In this document: piece by piece, positions 1 through 7,857 of the stretch
How the letters are laid out: each line of letters begins with the position of its first letter
Numbering within the stretch: the first letter of the stretch is position 1
Assembly (NCBI RefSeq): GCF_900113605.1
Contig: NZ_FOPY01000004.1
Location: forward strand, 124,001 to 188,000
Length of the DNA stretch: 64,000 nt
Source of the DNA: Modicisalibacter xianhensis
GTDB taxonomy: Bacteria; Pseudomonadota; Gammaproteobacteria; Pseudomonadales; Halomonadaceae
Direction of reading: 5' to 3'
The notes under the pieces: model-generated
Told to the model about the DNA's origin: nothing
Databases searched by the model: none
What the model saw: only the letters and a program-made list of their open reading frames with translations
Program-made: the position numbers and the translations under genes

Positions 1-148
1 GGCGCTTCAAGTCCTCGACCGCCACCACATATACGGATTCTTCCTGCACGAGATGCGCCCACTCGCCCTGCCGGGCCCAGTCCAGCATCCGCGCAGAGCG
101 CTGCAGCAGCTTCTCGTAGCCTGCAAGCACCTCGTTTGCCGCCGTCAT
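1..148 (-). CDS. fliT: Flagellar protein FliT, partial (C-terminus beyond left edge)
   Basis: This is the first 49 codons of a minus-strand gene whose 3' part lies outside the window. The visible protein begins MTAANEVLAGYEKLLQRSAR and continues with an acidic, tryptophan-containing helix. This is the pattern of the short helical FliT chaperones that bind the filament cap FliD and, in enterics, the FlhDC regulator. The ATG sits 6 bases downstream of the fliS stop, so it is the third gene of a fliD-fliS-fliT operon. The assignment rests mainly on operon position plus the helical N-terminus; no diagnostic motif is complete here. Confidence 0.75.
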   Translation of the reverse strand, partial: MTAANEVLAGYEKLLQRSARMLDWARQGEWAHLVQEESVYVVAVEDLKR

Positions 149-153
149 CAAGC

Positions 154-549
154 TTAACTCCTTGCCTGCGGGGCGATTTCACGCCAGGCAGAACTAATGT
201 CCTCAAGCAGCTTCGCCGCCTCGTCGAGACGCTGCTCGTCATTGCGTAGATTGGCCTGTAGAAGTAAGCGGCTAATGTAATCATAGAGCGAGCCGAGATT
301 GTCGGCGATATCGCCGCCCTTCTCCCGATCCAGCGCCGCCAGCAATCCGTTATTGACGATATCGATCGCCTTGGAGAGCGCCTTGCCCTTCTCCGTCACA
401 TTACCCGCCTGCATATGCAGCTTGGCCGCCCGAATCGATGCCTGGGCACCCTCGAACAGCATGACGATCAACTGATGGGGCGATGCCGACATTACTGCAG
501 ACTCGACCCCTACCCGGGCATAAGCACCGGCACCACGCATGGAATTCAT
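154..549 (-). CDS. fliS: Flagellin-specific export chaperone FliS
   Basis: FliS binds flagellin C-termini in the cytoplasm, stops premature polymerisation and delivers the subunits to the FlhA export gate. The 131-residue length is typical. The N-terminal YARVGVESAVMSASPHQLIVMLFEGA stretch (split here as YARVGVES...SPHQLIVMLFEGA, residues 10-35) is the characteristic FliS signature, followed by helices carrying LLQANLRND and the C-terminal ISSAWREI motif. It lies 12 bases downstream of fliD in the same direction and is likely transcribed from the sigma-28 promoter upstream of fliD. Confidence 0.95.
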   Translation of the reverse strand: MNSMRGAGAYARVGVESAVMSASPHQLIVMLFEGAQASIRAAKLHMQAGNVTEKGKALSKAIDIVNNGLLAALDREKGGDIADNLGSLYDYISRLLLQANLRNDEQRLDEAAKLLEDISSAWREIAPQARS

Positions 550-561
550 TTCACGCCTCCC

Positions 562-1935
562 TTACTGGCCCAACTGGGCATTCATGGCCTCGAATTGCTG
601 ACTCAGGTAACTTGTCGTCGAGTTCATCTGAGCAACAAGAGAATCCATTGCCGCAAATTGCTTTCGGTAACGCTCGATGGTGGCATTGATACTGCTTTCC
701 ACCCTGTCGTAACGTTCGCCTAGGGAGTCAATACTCTTTTCCAGCCCGCTAGTTGCCGTATCGAGAATCCCGTCGCTTTTCAGCATGGGCTCCATAACAG
801 CATCAAGCTTATCCGCAAAACCATCAGTCACTTCATCGCCACTGAAGAATTGGCTCAGGCTTGCCGGACTACTAGCCAGCAAGCCGTTAAGTTTATCCGC
901 ATCAAGCTCGAGGCTCCCATCGAGCTTCAGGTCGATACCGATGTCGGAGAGCCGTTGTAGCGTACCCGTACCCAGCGAGTCACTCATGGCACTCCGGAGT
1001 CGGTTGTCAATACTTCGAGTAGTGGAATCGCCAAGTAGAGTCCCTGCACTGTCGCTAGCAGCGTTATATGCCGTTAACGTATCCAAGGTCTTTTGCAGGG
1101 AGTTGTAACTATCAACGAAGGCCTGAACGTCAGCAGTGATGGTTTCACTGTCTTGCACGACATTGATCGTAGAGGTGCTACCTTCACTCACCAAGTTCAG
1201 CGTCACGCCTTGAATGGCTTCTTCTAGCTGATTCGACTGGCTAGTGATGGCCAGTCCATTGACTGTTAACTCCGCGTCCTGTGCCGCAACTGTTTCTGTT
1301 AGACGAGAACTGGTTGTACTATGGTGCAGCAGATCATCCAGCGCTGTATTGTCTGTCGAGCTAATCTCCATCGTGGATGTTGTTCCGGTTTCCTTGGAAG
1401 ACAGCACCAAGCGATGTGGCTTATCCCCTCCTACATTGACTATCGAGGCGGTAACGCCAATTCCTTCACCATTGATCGCATCACGGATGTCCTCGAGCGA
1501 GCTGGCGCCATCCGCAACACTGATGTTGTGTGTGGTTCCATTTTGGGTGATGGAAATCGTTCCCGCGCCGGTACCAATCTGAGCAGTCTTATCCGCAACG
1601 CCTCCAGTCGCCAGTGATTGCGCCTTGGCCAGCTTGGCCACATTTACAGTATAACTACCCGGCACTGCATCCGTGCCGGCCGCAGCAGTTACCCCATCGC
1701 CTGTAACACTACTGGTCACGGCCTGGAATGTATCGGCCTTGTTGAGTTTCTTGGTGGCTTCTTGAAATTCTGTCAGAGCGGACTCCAACTTGCCATAAGC
1801 GGATATCTTTGCCTGGTAGCTTTTCTGCTGTTGGACGATCGGGGTCAGTTTTTGCCTTTCAGCAGACTGCAACTGATTGAGCAGGCCATTCAGGTCCAGC
1901 CCTGTACCGATACCCAGTGAAGCAATACTCGCCAT
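562..1935 (-). CDS. fliD: Flagellar filament capping protein FliD (HAP2)
   Basis: FliD forms the pentameric cap at the filament tip and guides flagellin insertion. The 457-residue protein starts MASIASLGIGTGLDLNGLL, the standard FliD N-terminus (GxGSGLD-type motif), followed by a coiled coil at residues 30-70. It ends with a long C-terminal helical domain (DSLVAQMNSTTSYLSQQF) typical of the FliD C-terminal family. The central, surface-exposed part is serine- and threonine-rich. The gene heads the fliDST operon, and a textbook sigma-28 promoter lies about 90 bases upstream of its start. Confidence 0.96.
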   Translation of the reverse strand: MASIASLGIGTGLDLNGLLNQLQSAERQKLTPIVQQQKSYQAKISAYGKLESALTEFQEATKKLNKADTFQAVTSSVTGDGVTAAAGTDAVPGSYTVNVAKLAKAQSLATGGVADKTAQIGTGAGTISITQNGTTHNISVADGASSLEDIRDAINGEGIGVTASIVNVGGDKPHRLVLSSKETGTTSTMEISSTDNTALDDLLHHSTTSSRLTETVAAQDAELTVNGLAITSQSNQLEEAIQGVTLNLVSEGSTSTINVVQDSETITADVQAFVDSYNSLQKTLDTLTAYNAASDSAGTLLGDSTTRSIDNRLRSAMSDSLGTGTLQRLSDIGIDLKLDGSLELDADKLNGLLASSPASLSQFFSGDEVTDGFADKLDAVMEPMLKSDGILDTATSGLEKSIDSLGERYDRVESSINATIERYRKQFAAMDSLVAQMNSTTSYLSQQFEAMNAQLGQ

Positions 1936-2022
1936 GCGACTCCCCTATTCATGAGGCCTTTTTACCAGCCCATGGAGAACCCGACGTCTCGAAAAGGCTG
2001 GCGATAGCTATTCATTTCACTG

Positions 2023-2048
2023 TATCGGCGAAAATGGACTGGGCTTTA
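2023..2048 (-). promoter_or_regulatory. Sigma-28 (FliA) promoter of fliDST
   Basis: Read on the minus strand, TAAA is followed by exactly 15 bases and then GCCGATA. This matches the FliA consensus TAAA-N15-GCCGATAA at every strongly conserved position. It lies about 90 bases upstream of fliD and points toward it. Confidence 0.85.
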
Positions 2049-2163
2049 GGGTAAAAGCAGGGGTCAGTGACAGAGCTAACGCTGTGCGCCATCATAGGGG
2101 CTTTTCGTGGCGCGACCGAGCCAGGCCGATGCCCATTGCAGAACAGACACCAAGGAAGCCGTC

Positions 2164-2670
2164 ATGGATTCGACCAACCTGTTTGCCGACTACCGCCGCT
2201 GGCAGACATTCCAACGCCAAGACAAGCTGCAGCGCGAACATGCCGCCGCACTGCGCAAGCTGGCCGACTCGGGCGCCATGGCCAGCCGTGTCACTGAAGC
2301 CTACCGCAGCATGGCTGACAAGGGTGCCAAGGAAAACGCCTGTTATCGCACGCTTTTCGAGCGCAAGCGCGACAACGGCGAGTCGCTTGCCTGCGAAGGC
2401 TGGCTGTTCGTGCGCCGTGTCCTCGCCGAGGGGGGCACGACACGTGTCCGCGCCACCCTGCTGGAATCCTTCACGCTCGAGGATGGCGCCATCGAGCCAG
2501 GCAGCAAGCCTGCCAGCAAAGTCACACTGGAAATCTTCGATGAAATCCTCGTCAAGCGCAGCATGACCATGGGATGCCGAATCGACCGCCACGACCAGCC
2601 GCAAGACATTCGCTTCGTGACCTTCTTGGATAGCGTGCGTGGCGATCTGGCCAAACTGATGAAGCAATGA
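2164..2670 (+). CDS. Hypothetical protein, 168 aa
   Basis: I do not recognise this protein. The start at MDSTNLFADYRRWQ is chosen because an AAGGAAG ribosome-binding site lies just upstream; an in-frame ATG at 2107 would add 19 residues. The N-terminal third (residues 5-60) is strongly helical and charged. The second half is mixed beta/alpha (SLACEGWLFVRRVL, VTLEIFDEILV). No signal peptide or membrane segment is seen. It is transcribed away from fliD and is followed after 44 bases by another unknown gene in the same direction, so the two may be co-transcribed. Confidence 0.7.
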   Translation: MDSTNLFADYRRWQTFQRQDKLQREHAAALRKLADSGAMASRVTEAYRSMADKGAKENACYRTLFERKRDNGESLACEGWLFVRRVLAEGGTTRVRATLLESFTLEDGAIEPGSKPASKVTLEIFDEILVKRSMTMGCRIDRHDQPQDIRFVTFLDSVRGDLAKLMKQ

Positions 2671-2714
2671 ATATCCCACTGACTTTCGCGGCGCTTCGCT
2701 TCGGACACAACTGA

Positions 2715-3227
2715 ATGGGACTCGCAGGCTGGCTGACACGCAAAAAGCACGTCTCGCTGTGGGTCGTCAAGCAAATCGACGACGGCTTGCTGCATGTTTG
2801 CGGCAAGGGCAGCGTAATGGCCGACAGTAAGCTCAGTGAAACGCTTCGCCAGCTGCGTGAAGGCAACTTTCAGGGGCCGGTGCGCATGGGGGGCAATGAT
2901 GCCGTACTTAATTCGGCACAGTTCGCCACGTTGATTCCCGAGGAGGAGTTTCGCCTCGTCAACGACAACGAAGCCCTGTGGCAGAATCGCCCCTGGCAGC
3001 TTGCGTGGGTGCCCCAGCGCTGCTGGCTTCACGAGGGGCGTCTGACCAGCCAGCCGGTCGACTTCCAGGGTCAAACCCGCCGAATCAGTGTGGAAGACAC
3101 CAGCCAGATTCGCGCCAAGGCCGAAGCGCCGCGGACCAGAAGCGAGTTCGTTTCTATCGAGCCACTCGGCCATACCACACCCGGGTGGCAATTGGTCGAT
3201 AGGGATGACGACTCATCTCATTCATAA
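2715..3227 (+). CDS. Hypothetical protein, 170 aa
   Basis: The product is unrecognised and appears soluble, rich in tryptophan and charged residues, with no signal peptide or membrane span. The first candidate start (MGLAGWLTRKKH) has no good ribosome-binding site. An alternative ATG at 2817, preceded by AAGGGCAGCGTA, would give a 136-residue protein starting MADSKLSETLRQLREG. The gene ends 8 bases before the transporter gene that follows, so both plus-strand unknown genes probably form a transcription unit with it. Functional links are unknown. Confidence 0.6.
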   Translation: MGLAGWLTRKKHVSLWVVKQIDDGLLHVCGKGSVMADSKLSETLRQLREGNFQGPVRMGGNDAVLNSAQFATLIPEEEFRLVNDNEALWQNRPWQLAWVPQRCWLHEGRLTSQPVDFQGQTRRISVEDTSQIRAKAEAPRTRSEFVSIEPLGHTTPGWQLVDRDDDSSHS

Positions 3228-3235
3228 GGACTGCA

Positions 3236-4453
3236 ATGACAGCACCCATTAACTGGCGCCAGCTCGCGCCTTTTCTGGCATTGATGATTCTGGTGGCGCT
3301 CAACCTGCGCCCGGCGCTGTCTTCCATGGCGCCGATGCTGGTACGCATCCAGCAGGATATTGGCCTATCGGCCATGGCGATCGGCGCTCTGACTACGCTA
3401 CCCGTGCTTTGCCTGGGCATCTTCGCCCCGCTCGCCCCATGGCTTATCCAGCGCGTTGGCGCAGAGCGCACGCTCAGTCTGGCCTTGCTGTTGCTAGGCT
3501 GCGCGCTCGTACTGCGTGCCAATAATCAGCCTTTTCTACTCTACACAGGTACTTTGCTCGTCGGCGCCGCGATCGGCATCGCGGGGACGCTGCTACCCGC
3601 CCTGGTCAAACGCGAACTACCCCAGGGGGCCGATATCGTCACCGGCGTTTACACCATGGCGCTGTGCCTGGGTGGCTCGCTTGGCGCGGGACTCAGCATT
3701 CCGCTGGCCAATGCCTTGGGGAGCTGGCAACTCGGGCTGGGGAGTTGGGCCCTGCTGGCTTTCCTCGCCTTGGTTGCCTGGCGATTGCGCATGCCGCACC
3801 CTCGCCCAACCCGCCCCACCACGACCACACCGGCCATGCCCAAGGTACGCCTGCTGCGCAACCCGCTTGCCTGGCAGGTCACTGGCTACATGGGCAGCCA
3901 GTCGGCGCTAGCCTATATCGTGTTCGGTTGGCTGCCCGTGCTGTTGCAGCGCCGCGGCCTCGGCGAGGCCGAAGCGGGCTGGCTGCTCGCCGCCTCCGTC
4001 ATGGGTCAGCTGATCACAGCGCTCGCCGCGCCCTGGCTGGCGCGCCTGGGTCGCGATCAACGCCCGACGATCTTGTTGCTGCTCAGTTGCACGGCGGCAG
4101 GCATCGTGATTCTTCTTCAAGCCCCACTCGCCTGGCGCTGGCCGGGTGTCATTCTGCTTGGCCTGGGCCAGGGCGGCAGCTTCAGCATGGCCTTGACACT
4201 GATCGTGCTGCGCAGCGCCAACTCCCGCCTGGCCGGCAAGCTATCCGGCATGGCCCAAGGGATTGGCTACAGTCTCGCCGCCACCGGCCCACTACTGGTC
4301 GGCATCCTGCTGGAATACAGTACCGGCCTCGATACACTGACTGGCGTGCTGCTGGCGTTTGTCGCTGCCGCCATGGCCTGTTCGCTACTGGCTGGCCGAC
4401 AGCGTCAGCTCGACTTGGACGAGCAAGGACGGCTGATCACTGTTCACCGGTAA
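3236..4453 (+). CDS. MFS transporter, CynX/NimT (cyanate transporter-like) family
   Basis: This is a 405-residue membrane protein with about 12 hydrophobic spans. The N-terminus LMILVALNLRPALSSMAPML matches the CynX/NimT subfamily of the major facilitator superfamily (LRPxxxxxxPLL pattern in the first helix). Members include cyanate and 2-nitroimidazole transporters, but many have unknown substrates, so the substrate cannot be assigned. The start has a TAAGGA ribosome-binding site. No cyanase gene is adjacent. A perfect hairpin follows the stop codon. Confidence 0.85.
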   Translation: MTAPINWRQLAPFLALMILVALNLRPALSSMAPMLVRIQQDIGLSAMAIGALTTLPVLCLGIFAPLAPWLIQRVGAERTLSLALLLLGCALVLRANNQPFLLYTGTLLVGAAIGIAGTLLPALVKRELPQGADIVTGVYTMALCLGGSLGAGLSIPLANALGSWQLGLGSWALLAFLALVAWRLRMPHPRPTRPTTTTPAMPKVRLLRNPLAWQVTGYMGSQSALAYIVFGWLPVLLQRRGLGEAEAGWLLAASVMGQLITALAAPWLARLGRDQRPTILLLLSCTAAGIVILLQAPLAWRWPGVILLGLGQGGSFSMALTLIVLRSANSRLAGKLSGMAQGIGYSLAATGPLLVGILLEYSTGLDTLTGVLLAFVAAAMACSLLAGRQRQLDLDEQGRLITVHR

Positions 4454-4478
4454 GCCTATGGCCTTTGACCTGACAAAG

Positions 4479-4499
4479 AAGGTGGCAAAATGCCACCTT
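4479..4499 (+). promoter_or_regulatory. Perfect inverted repeat between MFS gene and toxin-antitoxin operon
   Basis: AAGGTGGCA and TGCCACCTT are separated by AAA, forming a perfect 9-bp palindrome. It ends 37 bases before the antitoxin start. There is no T-run, so it is a poor intrinsic terminator. It overlaps a possible -35 region for a CATAAT -10 element at 4506-4511, which would suit an operator for antitoxin autoregulation. The operator role is inference. Confidence 0.45.
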
Positions 4500-4536
4500 G
4501 CGCGCCATAATGCGCCAAATAGCGTGAGGACCCACC

Positions 4537-4767
4537 ATGGCTATCAGTATCAAGCTATCCGATGAACTCGTTGATCAGGCACGCCGCTATGGTCACGTTT
4601 TCCAGCGTTCGACACCCAAGCAAATCGAGTACTGGTCTCGTATCGGCCAGATTGCCGAGGAAAATCCCGACCTACCCTACGCCTTCATCAAGGAAATACT
4701 GCTGGCTGATCAGGAAGCCAAGGACGGCCAGCTCACCTCTTACGAGTTCGGCCCCAACGAACGATGA
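4537..4767 (+). CDS. ParD-like type II antitoxin
   Basis: The 76-residue protein begins MAISIKLSDELVDQARRYGHVFQRSTPKQIEYWSRIGQ (split: ISIKLSDELVDQAR, then RSTPKQIEYWSRIG). This is the ribbon-helix-helix pattern of the ParD-like antitoxin family that pairs with RelE/ParE toxins. The N-terminal beta strand and two helices would bind DNA and repress the operon, while the acidic C-terminal tail would neutralise the toxin. A GAGGA ribosome-binding site precedes the ATG. Its stop overlaps the next start in ATGA, indicating translational coupling with the toxin. Confidence 0.85.
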   Translation: MAISIKLSDELVDQARRYGHVFQRSTPKQIEYWSRIGQIAEENPDLPYAFIKEILLADQEAKDGQLTSYEFGPNER

Positions 4768-5036
4768 AGGTGATGCAAACGCCCCGTTTCCAGCGGGCCG
4801 CCAAGAAACTCAAGCGTAGTCAAAAAGCGGACCTGGATAACGCGATTCGCTGCCTGATCGAAGAGCCTGACATTGGCGACGTCAAGGTAGGCGACCTGGC
4901 AGGCATTCGTGTCTACAAATTCAAGATGACCGGCCAGCTCACCTTGTTAGCCTATCGCTACGACGATGGCGAACTTACCTTGACGCTGCTCATGTTAGGC
5001 AGCCATGAAAACTTCTATCGCGACCTAAAACGCTAA
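4764..5036 (+). CDS. RelE/ParE-family toxin
   Basis: This is a 90-residue basic protein with the RelE/ParE layout. An N-terminal helix pair (RFQRAAKKLKRSQKADLDNAI) is followed by beta strands GDLAGIRVYKFKM, LTLLAYRYDD and LTLLMLGSHENFYRDLKR. The GIRVYKF and the terminal GSHENFYRDLK stretches are typical of RelE-type toxins that bind the ribosome or, for ParE, DNA gyrase; the target is not decidable here. It overlaps the antitoxin by four bases (ATGA) and its stop overlaps the asparaginase start by one base (TAATG). Confidence 0.85.
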   Translation: MKVMQTPRFQRAAKKLKRSQKADLDNAIRCLIEEPDIGDVKVGDLAGIRVYKFKMTGQLTLLAYRYDDGELTLTLLMLGSHENFYRDLKR

Positions 5037-6085
5037 TGAGCACAGCCCCAGCCCCTATTCTTGTCATCTATGCCGGCGGTACGCTGGGCATGGTACCGGG
5101 TGAACGAGGCCTTGTTCCGGGCCGAGATATCGAGTCGCGGCTGCGCAAGGCACTGGCGCAATTACCCCCAGATCGCCAGGCCTCGCTGCCCGAGTTTCGG
5201 ATACACGAAACCACCCGGCCGATCGACTCCAGCGCCGCCACACCCGCCGACTGGCAACAGCTGGCACGGGATATTGTTGAGCACTACTCCTCCGCCGATT
5301 ACGCCGGGTTCGTCATCCTTCACGGCACGGACACCCTGGCCTGGACGGCCTCTAGCCTGGCATATCAACTGCAGGGCATCGACCGTCCCGTCGTCGTCAC
5401 CGGCGCGCAACGCCCCCTTGAAGCCGAAGACAGCGACGCCTTGGCCAATATCGAAGCGGCCTTGCGCTTCGCCGCGCAGCCAACACTTCAGGAAGTCGCG
5501 GTATGCTTCGCGGGTAAGCTGATGCGCGGCGTCTGCACACGCAAGTGGGATACCCATCAGTTCGATGGCTTTACCAGCCCCAATTACCCGCTGCTGGGCG
5601 AGATGGTGGATGGCGCGGCGATCCTCTACCCGTCCCGCGGGCTCGAAGCCCAGCAACGCGGCCTGCCACGTTTCGAACTGCCCGACTATGCTGCCCTGGG
5701 TGATTCACCGGTCGTGCGTGTCGCCCTGTGGCCAGGCATGCCGGCGCGTCTGCTTGCCGCCTGGCTGCTCGACGACAGCGTTCACGGTGCCTTGCTGGAG
5801 GTGTGGGGCAGCGGAAACATCCCCGATGACCCGGCACTGATCGGCGTACTCGCCCAGGCCACCGGCGAGGGTAAACTCATCGCAGCCATCAGCCAGTGTC
5901 CGCACGGGCCGGTAGCTATCAGTACCTACGCCGCGGGCCAAGGGCTGGTCGAAGCCGGTGTGTTATCAGGCGATGCCATGACACCCGAATCCGCCATGAC
6001 CAAGCTGATTCATCTGACTGCCCAGCCGCTGCCCTTGGAAGAAAAGCGCAGGCGCTTCGTCACCTCGTTGGTGGGCGAACGCTAA
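5036..6085 (+). CDS. ansA: Type I (cytoplasmic) L-asparaginase
   Basis: It hydrolyses L-asparagine to aspartate and ammonia. The 349-residue protein has no signal peptide, consistent with the cytoplasmic AnsA type. The first catalytic threonine lies in YAGGTLGM (T16), and the second signature HGTDTLAW is at residues 96-103, with ITGAQRP-like VVTGAQRPLE around residue 120. The ATG overlaps the stop of the toxin gene by one base, so it is probably translated from the toxin-antitoxin transcript, which is unusual for this enzyme. It converges on the DUF2835 gene 13 bases downstream. Confidence 0.93.
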   Translation: MSTAPAPILVIYAGGTLGMVPGERGLVPGRDIESRLRKALAQLPPDRQASLPEFRIHETTRPIDSSAATPADWQQLARDIVEHYSSADYAGFVILHGTDTLAWTASSLAYQLQGIDRPVVVTGAQRPLEAEDSDALANIEAALRFAAQPTLQEVAVCFAGKLMRGVCTRKWDTHQFDGFTSPNYPLLGEMVDGAAILYPSRGLEAQQRGLPRFELPDYAALGDSPVVRVALWPGMPARLLAAWLLDDSVHGALLEVWGSGNIPDDPALIGVLAQATGEGKLIAAISQCPHGPVAISTYAAGQGLVEAGVLSGDAMTPESAMTKLIHLTAQPLPLEEKRRRFVTSLVGER

Positions 6086-6098
6086 GCCCTGCCTCACA

Positions 6099-6326
6099 TC
6101 AGCCCTGCCTCAGCTCGGCAATCGACTCAAATCGCCCGTCGTCGGTAAAGACGAGCCGAAAGACCCCTTTGACCCCATCGCGGCGCAGGATGCGCCGCAG
6201 CGCCCTGGCAGGAAACAGTACGCGTCGCCCATCGAGGCTATAGGCGTACACCTGCTGTACTTCTCCCCGGTAATGCCTGAGACACTCACTCGCCGACAGC
6301 TGAACGTCCACATCGATACTTGGCAT
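6099..6326 (-). CDS. DUF2835 family protein
   Basis: The 75-residue protein (MPSIDVDVQLSASECLRHYR... VFPARALRRILRRDGVKG... FRLVFTDDGRFESIAELR) fits the DUF2835 family of small gammaproteobacterial proteins of unknown function. It has a predicted SH3-like beta layout with an RRDGVKG turn. It is a single gene between the converging asparaginase gene and the divergent flagellin promoter. Confidence 0.8.
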   Translation of the reverse strand: MPSIDVDVQLSASECLRHYRGEVQQVYAYSLDGRRVLFPARALRRILRRDGVKGVFRLVFTDDGRFESIAELRQG

Positions 6327-6367
6327 GCGCCATTACCCGCCTTCTTCAAAAAAATCGCATTTGACCC

Positions 6368-6394
6368 TAAAGCATTTTTCGCCAGCGACGATAT
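6368..6394 (+). promoter_or_regulatory. Sigma-28 promoter of fliC
   Basis: TAAA, 15 bases, then GACGATAT. The -35 is perfect, and the -10 differs from GCCGATAA at its second base and its last base. It lies about 105 bases upstream of the flagellin ATG on the correct strand. Confidence 0.75.
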
Positions 6395-6500
6395 ACAGGG
6401 TAACGGCCAACGGCGCCGTTGTGGCGAGAGGGGCAAACAGAGCCTACCCGCCACTGGAGCCCCCAAGACCTAGATAGGTTTCGAAAGAAGGAATACACAA

Positions 6501-7394
6501 ATGTCAGTGATCAATACCAACATTACCGCTCTGATTGGTCAGAACAACCTGAGCAAAGCCCAAGACGCTCAGCAGACTGCCATGGAACGCCTGTCTTCCG
6601 GTCTGCGCATCAACAGCGCCAAGGATGATGCGGCCGGTCAGGCCATCGCCAACCGTATGACTGCCCAAATTCGCGGTCTGGATCAGGCAGCACGTAACGC
6701 CAACGACGGTATTTCTGTAGCTCAAACTGCCGAAGGCGCATTGAACCAGATTAATGATAACCTGCAGCGTGTGCGAGAGCTGACTGTTCAAGCATCCAAC
6801 AGTTCTAATTCTGATTCTGACATGGCTTCGATTAGCAAAGAAATCGAGGCTCGTATGAATGAGATTGATCGGGTCGTTAAAGATTCTAAATTCAATAACA
6901 CTCAAATTTTTGGTACAGATGGTACTGGTAAGGACTTCATGATCCAGGTCGGCGCTGATTCTGGCTCCGACCGAATTAATATTGCTGCAATAGATGCTAC
7001 GGCATTCAGTGCGGACCCGCTTGGCGACGATAGTAATTCAGGAACTCTCGGTGCCTTTGTTGGTACTACCTTTGCAGCGATTACTGGCGCTGCAGATAGT
7101 ACAGCCAGAGCTACTGCCTCTGATGCAGCTCTGACTGCTCTTGATACTGCAATAGGCGCAGTTGATACAGCTCGTAGTGGCCTAGGTGCGACTCAGAATC
7201 GGCTTGAATCTGCTATTGACAACATCACCTCTACTTCTACCAACCTTTCTGCAGCTCGTTCACGTATTGAAGACGCCGACTACGCTGTCGAAGTCTCCAA
7301 CATGACTCGCGCCGGCATCCTGCAGCAGGCCGGCACTTCCGTCCTTGCCCAGGCTAACCAGGTGCCGCAGGGCGTCCTGTCTCTGCTGGGTTAA
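6501..7394 (+). CDS. fliC: Flagellin
   Basis: This is the filament subunit, exported by the flagellar type III apparatus. The 297-residue length is short, with a reduced variable region. The N-terminal D0/D1 (MSVINTNITALIGQNNL... ERLSSGLRINSAKDDAAGQAIANRM) and C-terminal D1/D0 (RIEDADYAVEVSNMTRAGILQQAGTSVLAQANQVPQ, ending LSLLG) are classic; both are quoted here in shortened form. The central part, roughly codons 100-250, is visibly richer in A/T and in threonine, serine and alanine codons ending in T than the conserved ends. It has its own sigma-28 promoter and a terminator downstream. Confidence 0.97.
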   Translation: MSVINTNITALIGQNNLSKAQDAQQTAMERLSSGLRINSAKDDAAGQAIANRMTAQIRGLDQAARNANDGISVAQTAEGALNQINDNLQRVRELTVQASNSSNSDSDMASISKEIEARMNEIDRVVKDSKFNNTQIFGTDGTGKDFMIQVGADSGSDRINIAAIDATAFSADPLGDDSNSGTLGAFVGTTFAAITGAADSTARATASDAALTALDTAIGAVDTARSGLGATQNRLESAIDNITSTSTNLSAARSRIEDADYAVEVSNMTRAGILQQAGTSVLAQANQVPQGVLSLLG

Positions 7395-7462
7395 TCCCAC
7401 GCATCGCGGTACACGCACCATCCGCAGTACCGGGCGGGGCTTCGGCCCTGCCCACCTCAAAA

Positions 7463-7493
7463 CAGGCTCTCGATTCGGGGGCCTGTCTTTTTA
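7463..7493 (+). terminator. Intrinsic terminator after fliC
   Basis: ACAGGC and GCCTGT form a stem around a 13-base loop and are followed by CTTTTT. A GGGCGGGGCTTCGGCCCTGCCC hairpin-like stretch (GGGC...GCCC) lies just before it. The AGGAAG ribosome-binding site of the next gene begins right after the T-run, so the downstream gene depends on read-through or a separate promoter. Confidence 0.75.
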
Positions 7494-7503
7494 GGAAGTA
7501 ACC

Positions 7504-7854
7504 ATGCTGGCTAGCATTGATCACGTCACCGCCAAGTGTCTTCTTGACGACGTCCTCCCCAAGCTCAAAGCCGTGGAAGATCTCGCCTACAATACACTCT
7601 CTCAGCTCATCGCTCAGGCAACGAGCGATGAGGTTCGACAACGTCACGAACTGCTCCAGCAGGAATTCGAGCTGGAAATCACCATGATCCGCATGAACCT
7701 GGACCACCTGACGACCCGCTATGCCAAGGAGCTACACGATGCAGCAACCGGCAGCGGTAACGTATCGCTGACGCTGGATCGCCATGAGCAACTTGCCATT
7801 CACAGCGCCAACACGCTTTATGATCGCGCCCGCGCCATACAAACCGGTGGATAA
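7504..7854 (+). CDS. Hypothetical protein downstream of flagellin, 116 aa
   Basis: The family is not recognised. The protein is almost entirely helical (LPKLKAVEDLAYNTLSQLIAQ; RHELLQQEFELEITMIRMNLDHL), acidic and soluble, resembling in size and character a small export chaperone or coiled-coil partner. An AGGAAG ribosome-binding site lies 8 bases upstream of the ATG. It stands between fliC and another small helical gene, with only three bases between the two. A flagellar role is suggested by position only. Confidence 0.65.
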   Translation: MLASIDHVTAKCLLDDVLPKLKAVEDLAYNTLSQLIAQATSDEVRQRHELLQQEFELEITMIRMNLDHLTTRYAKELHDAATGSGNVSLTLDRHEQLAIHSANTLYDRARAIQTGG

Positions 7855-7857
7855 TAA

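Noticed and set aside
2343-3191. Minus-strand frame of 282 codons opposite both hypothetical genes
   Set aside because: Its C-terminal part is a serine/arginine-rich antisense-type sequence and it overlaps two plus-strand genes with better starts.
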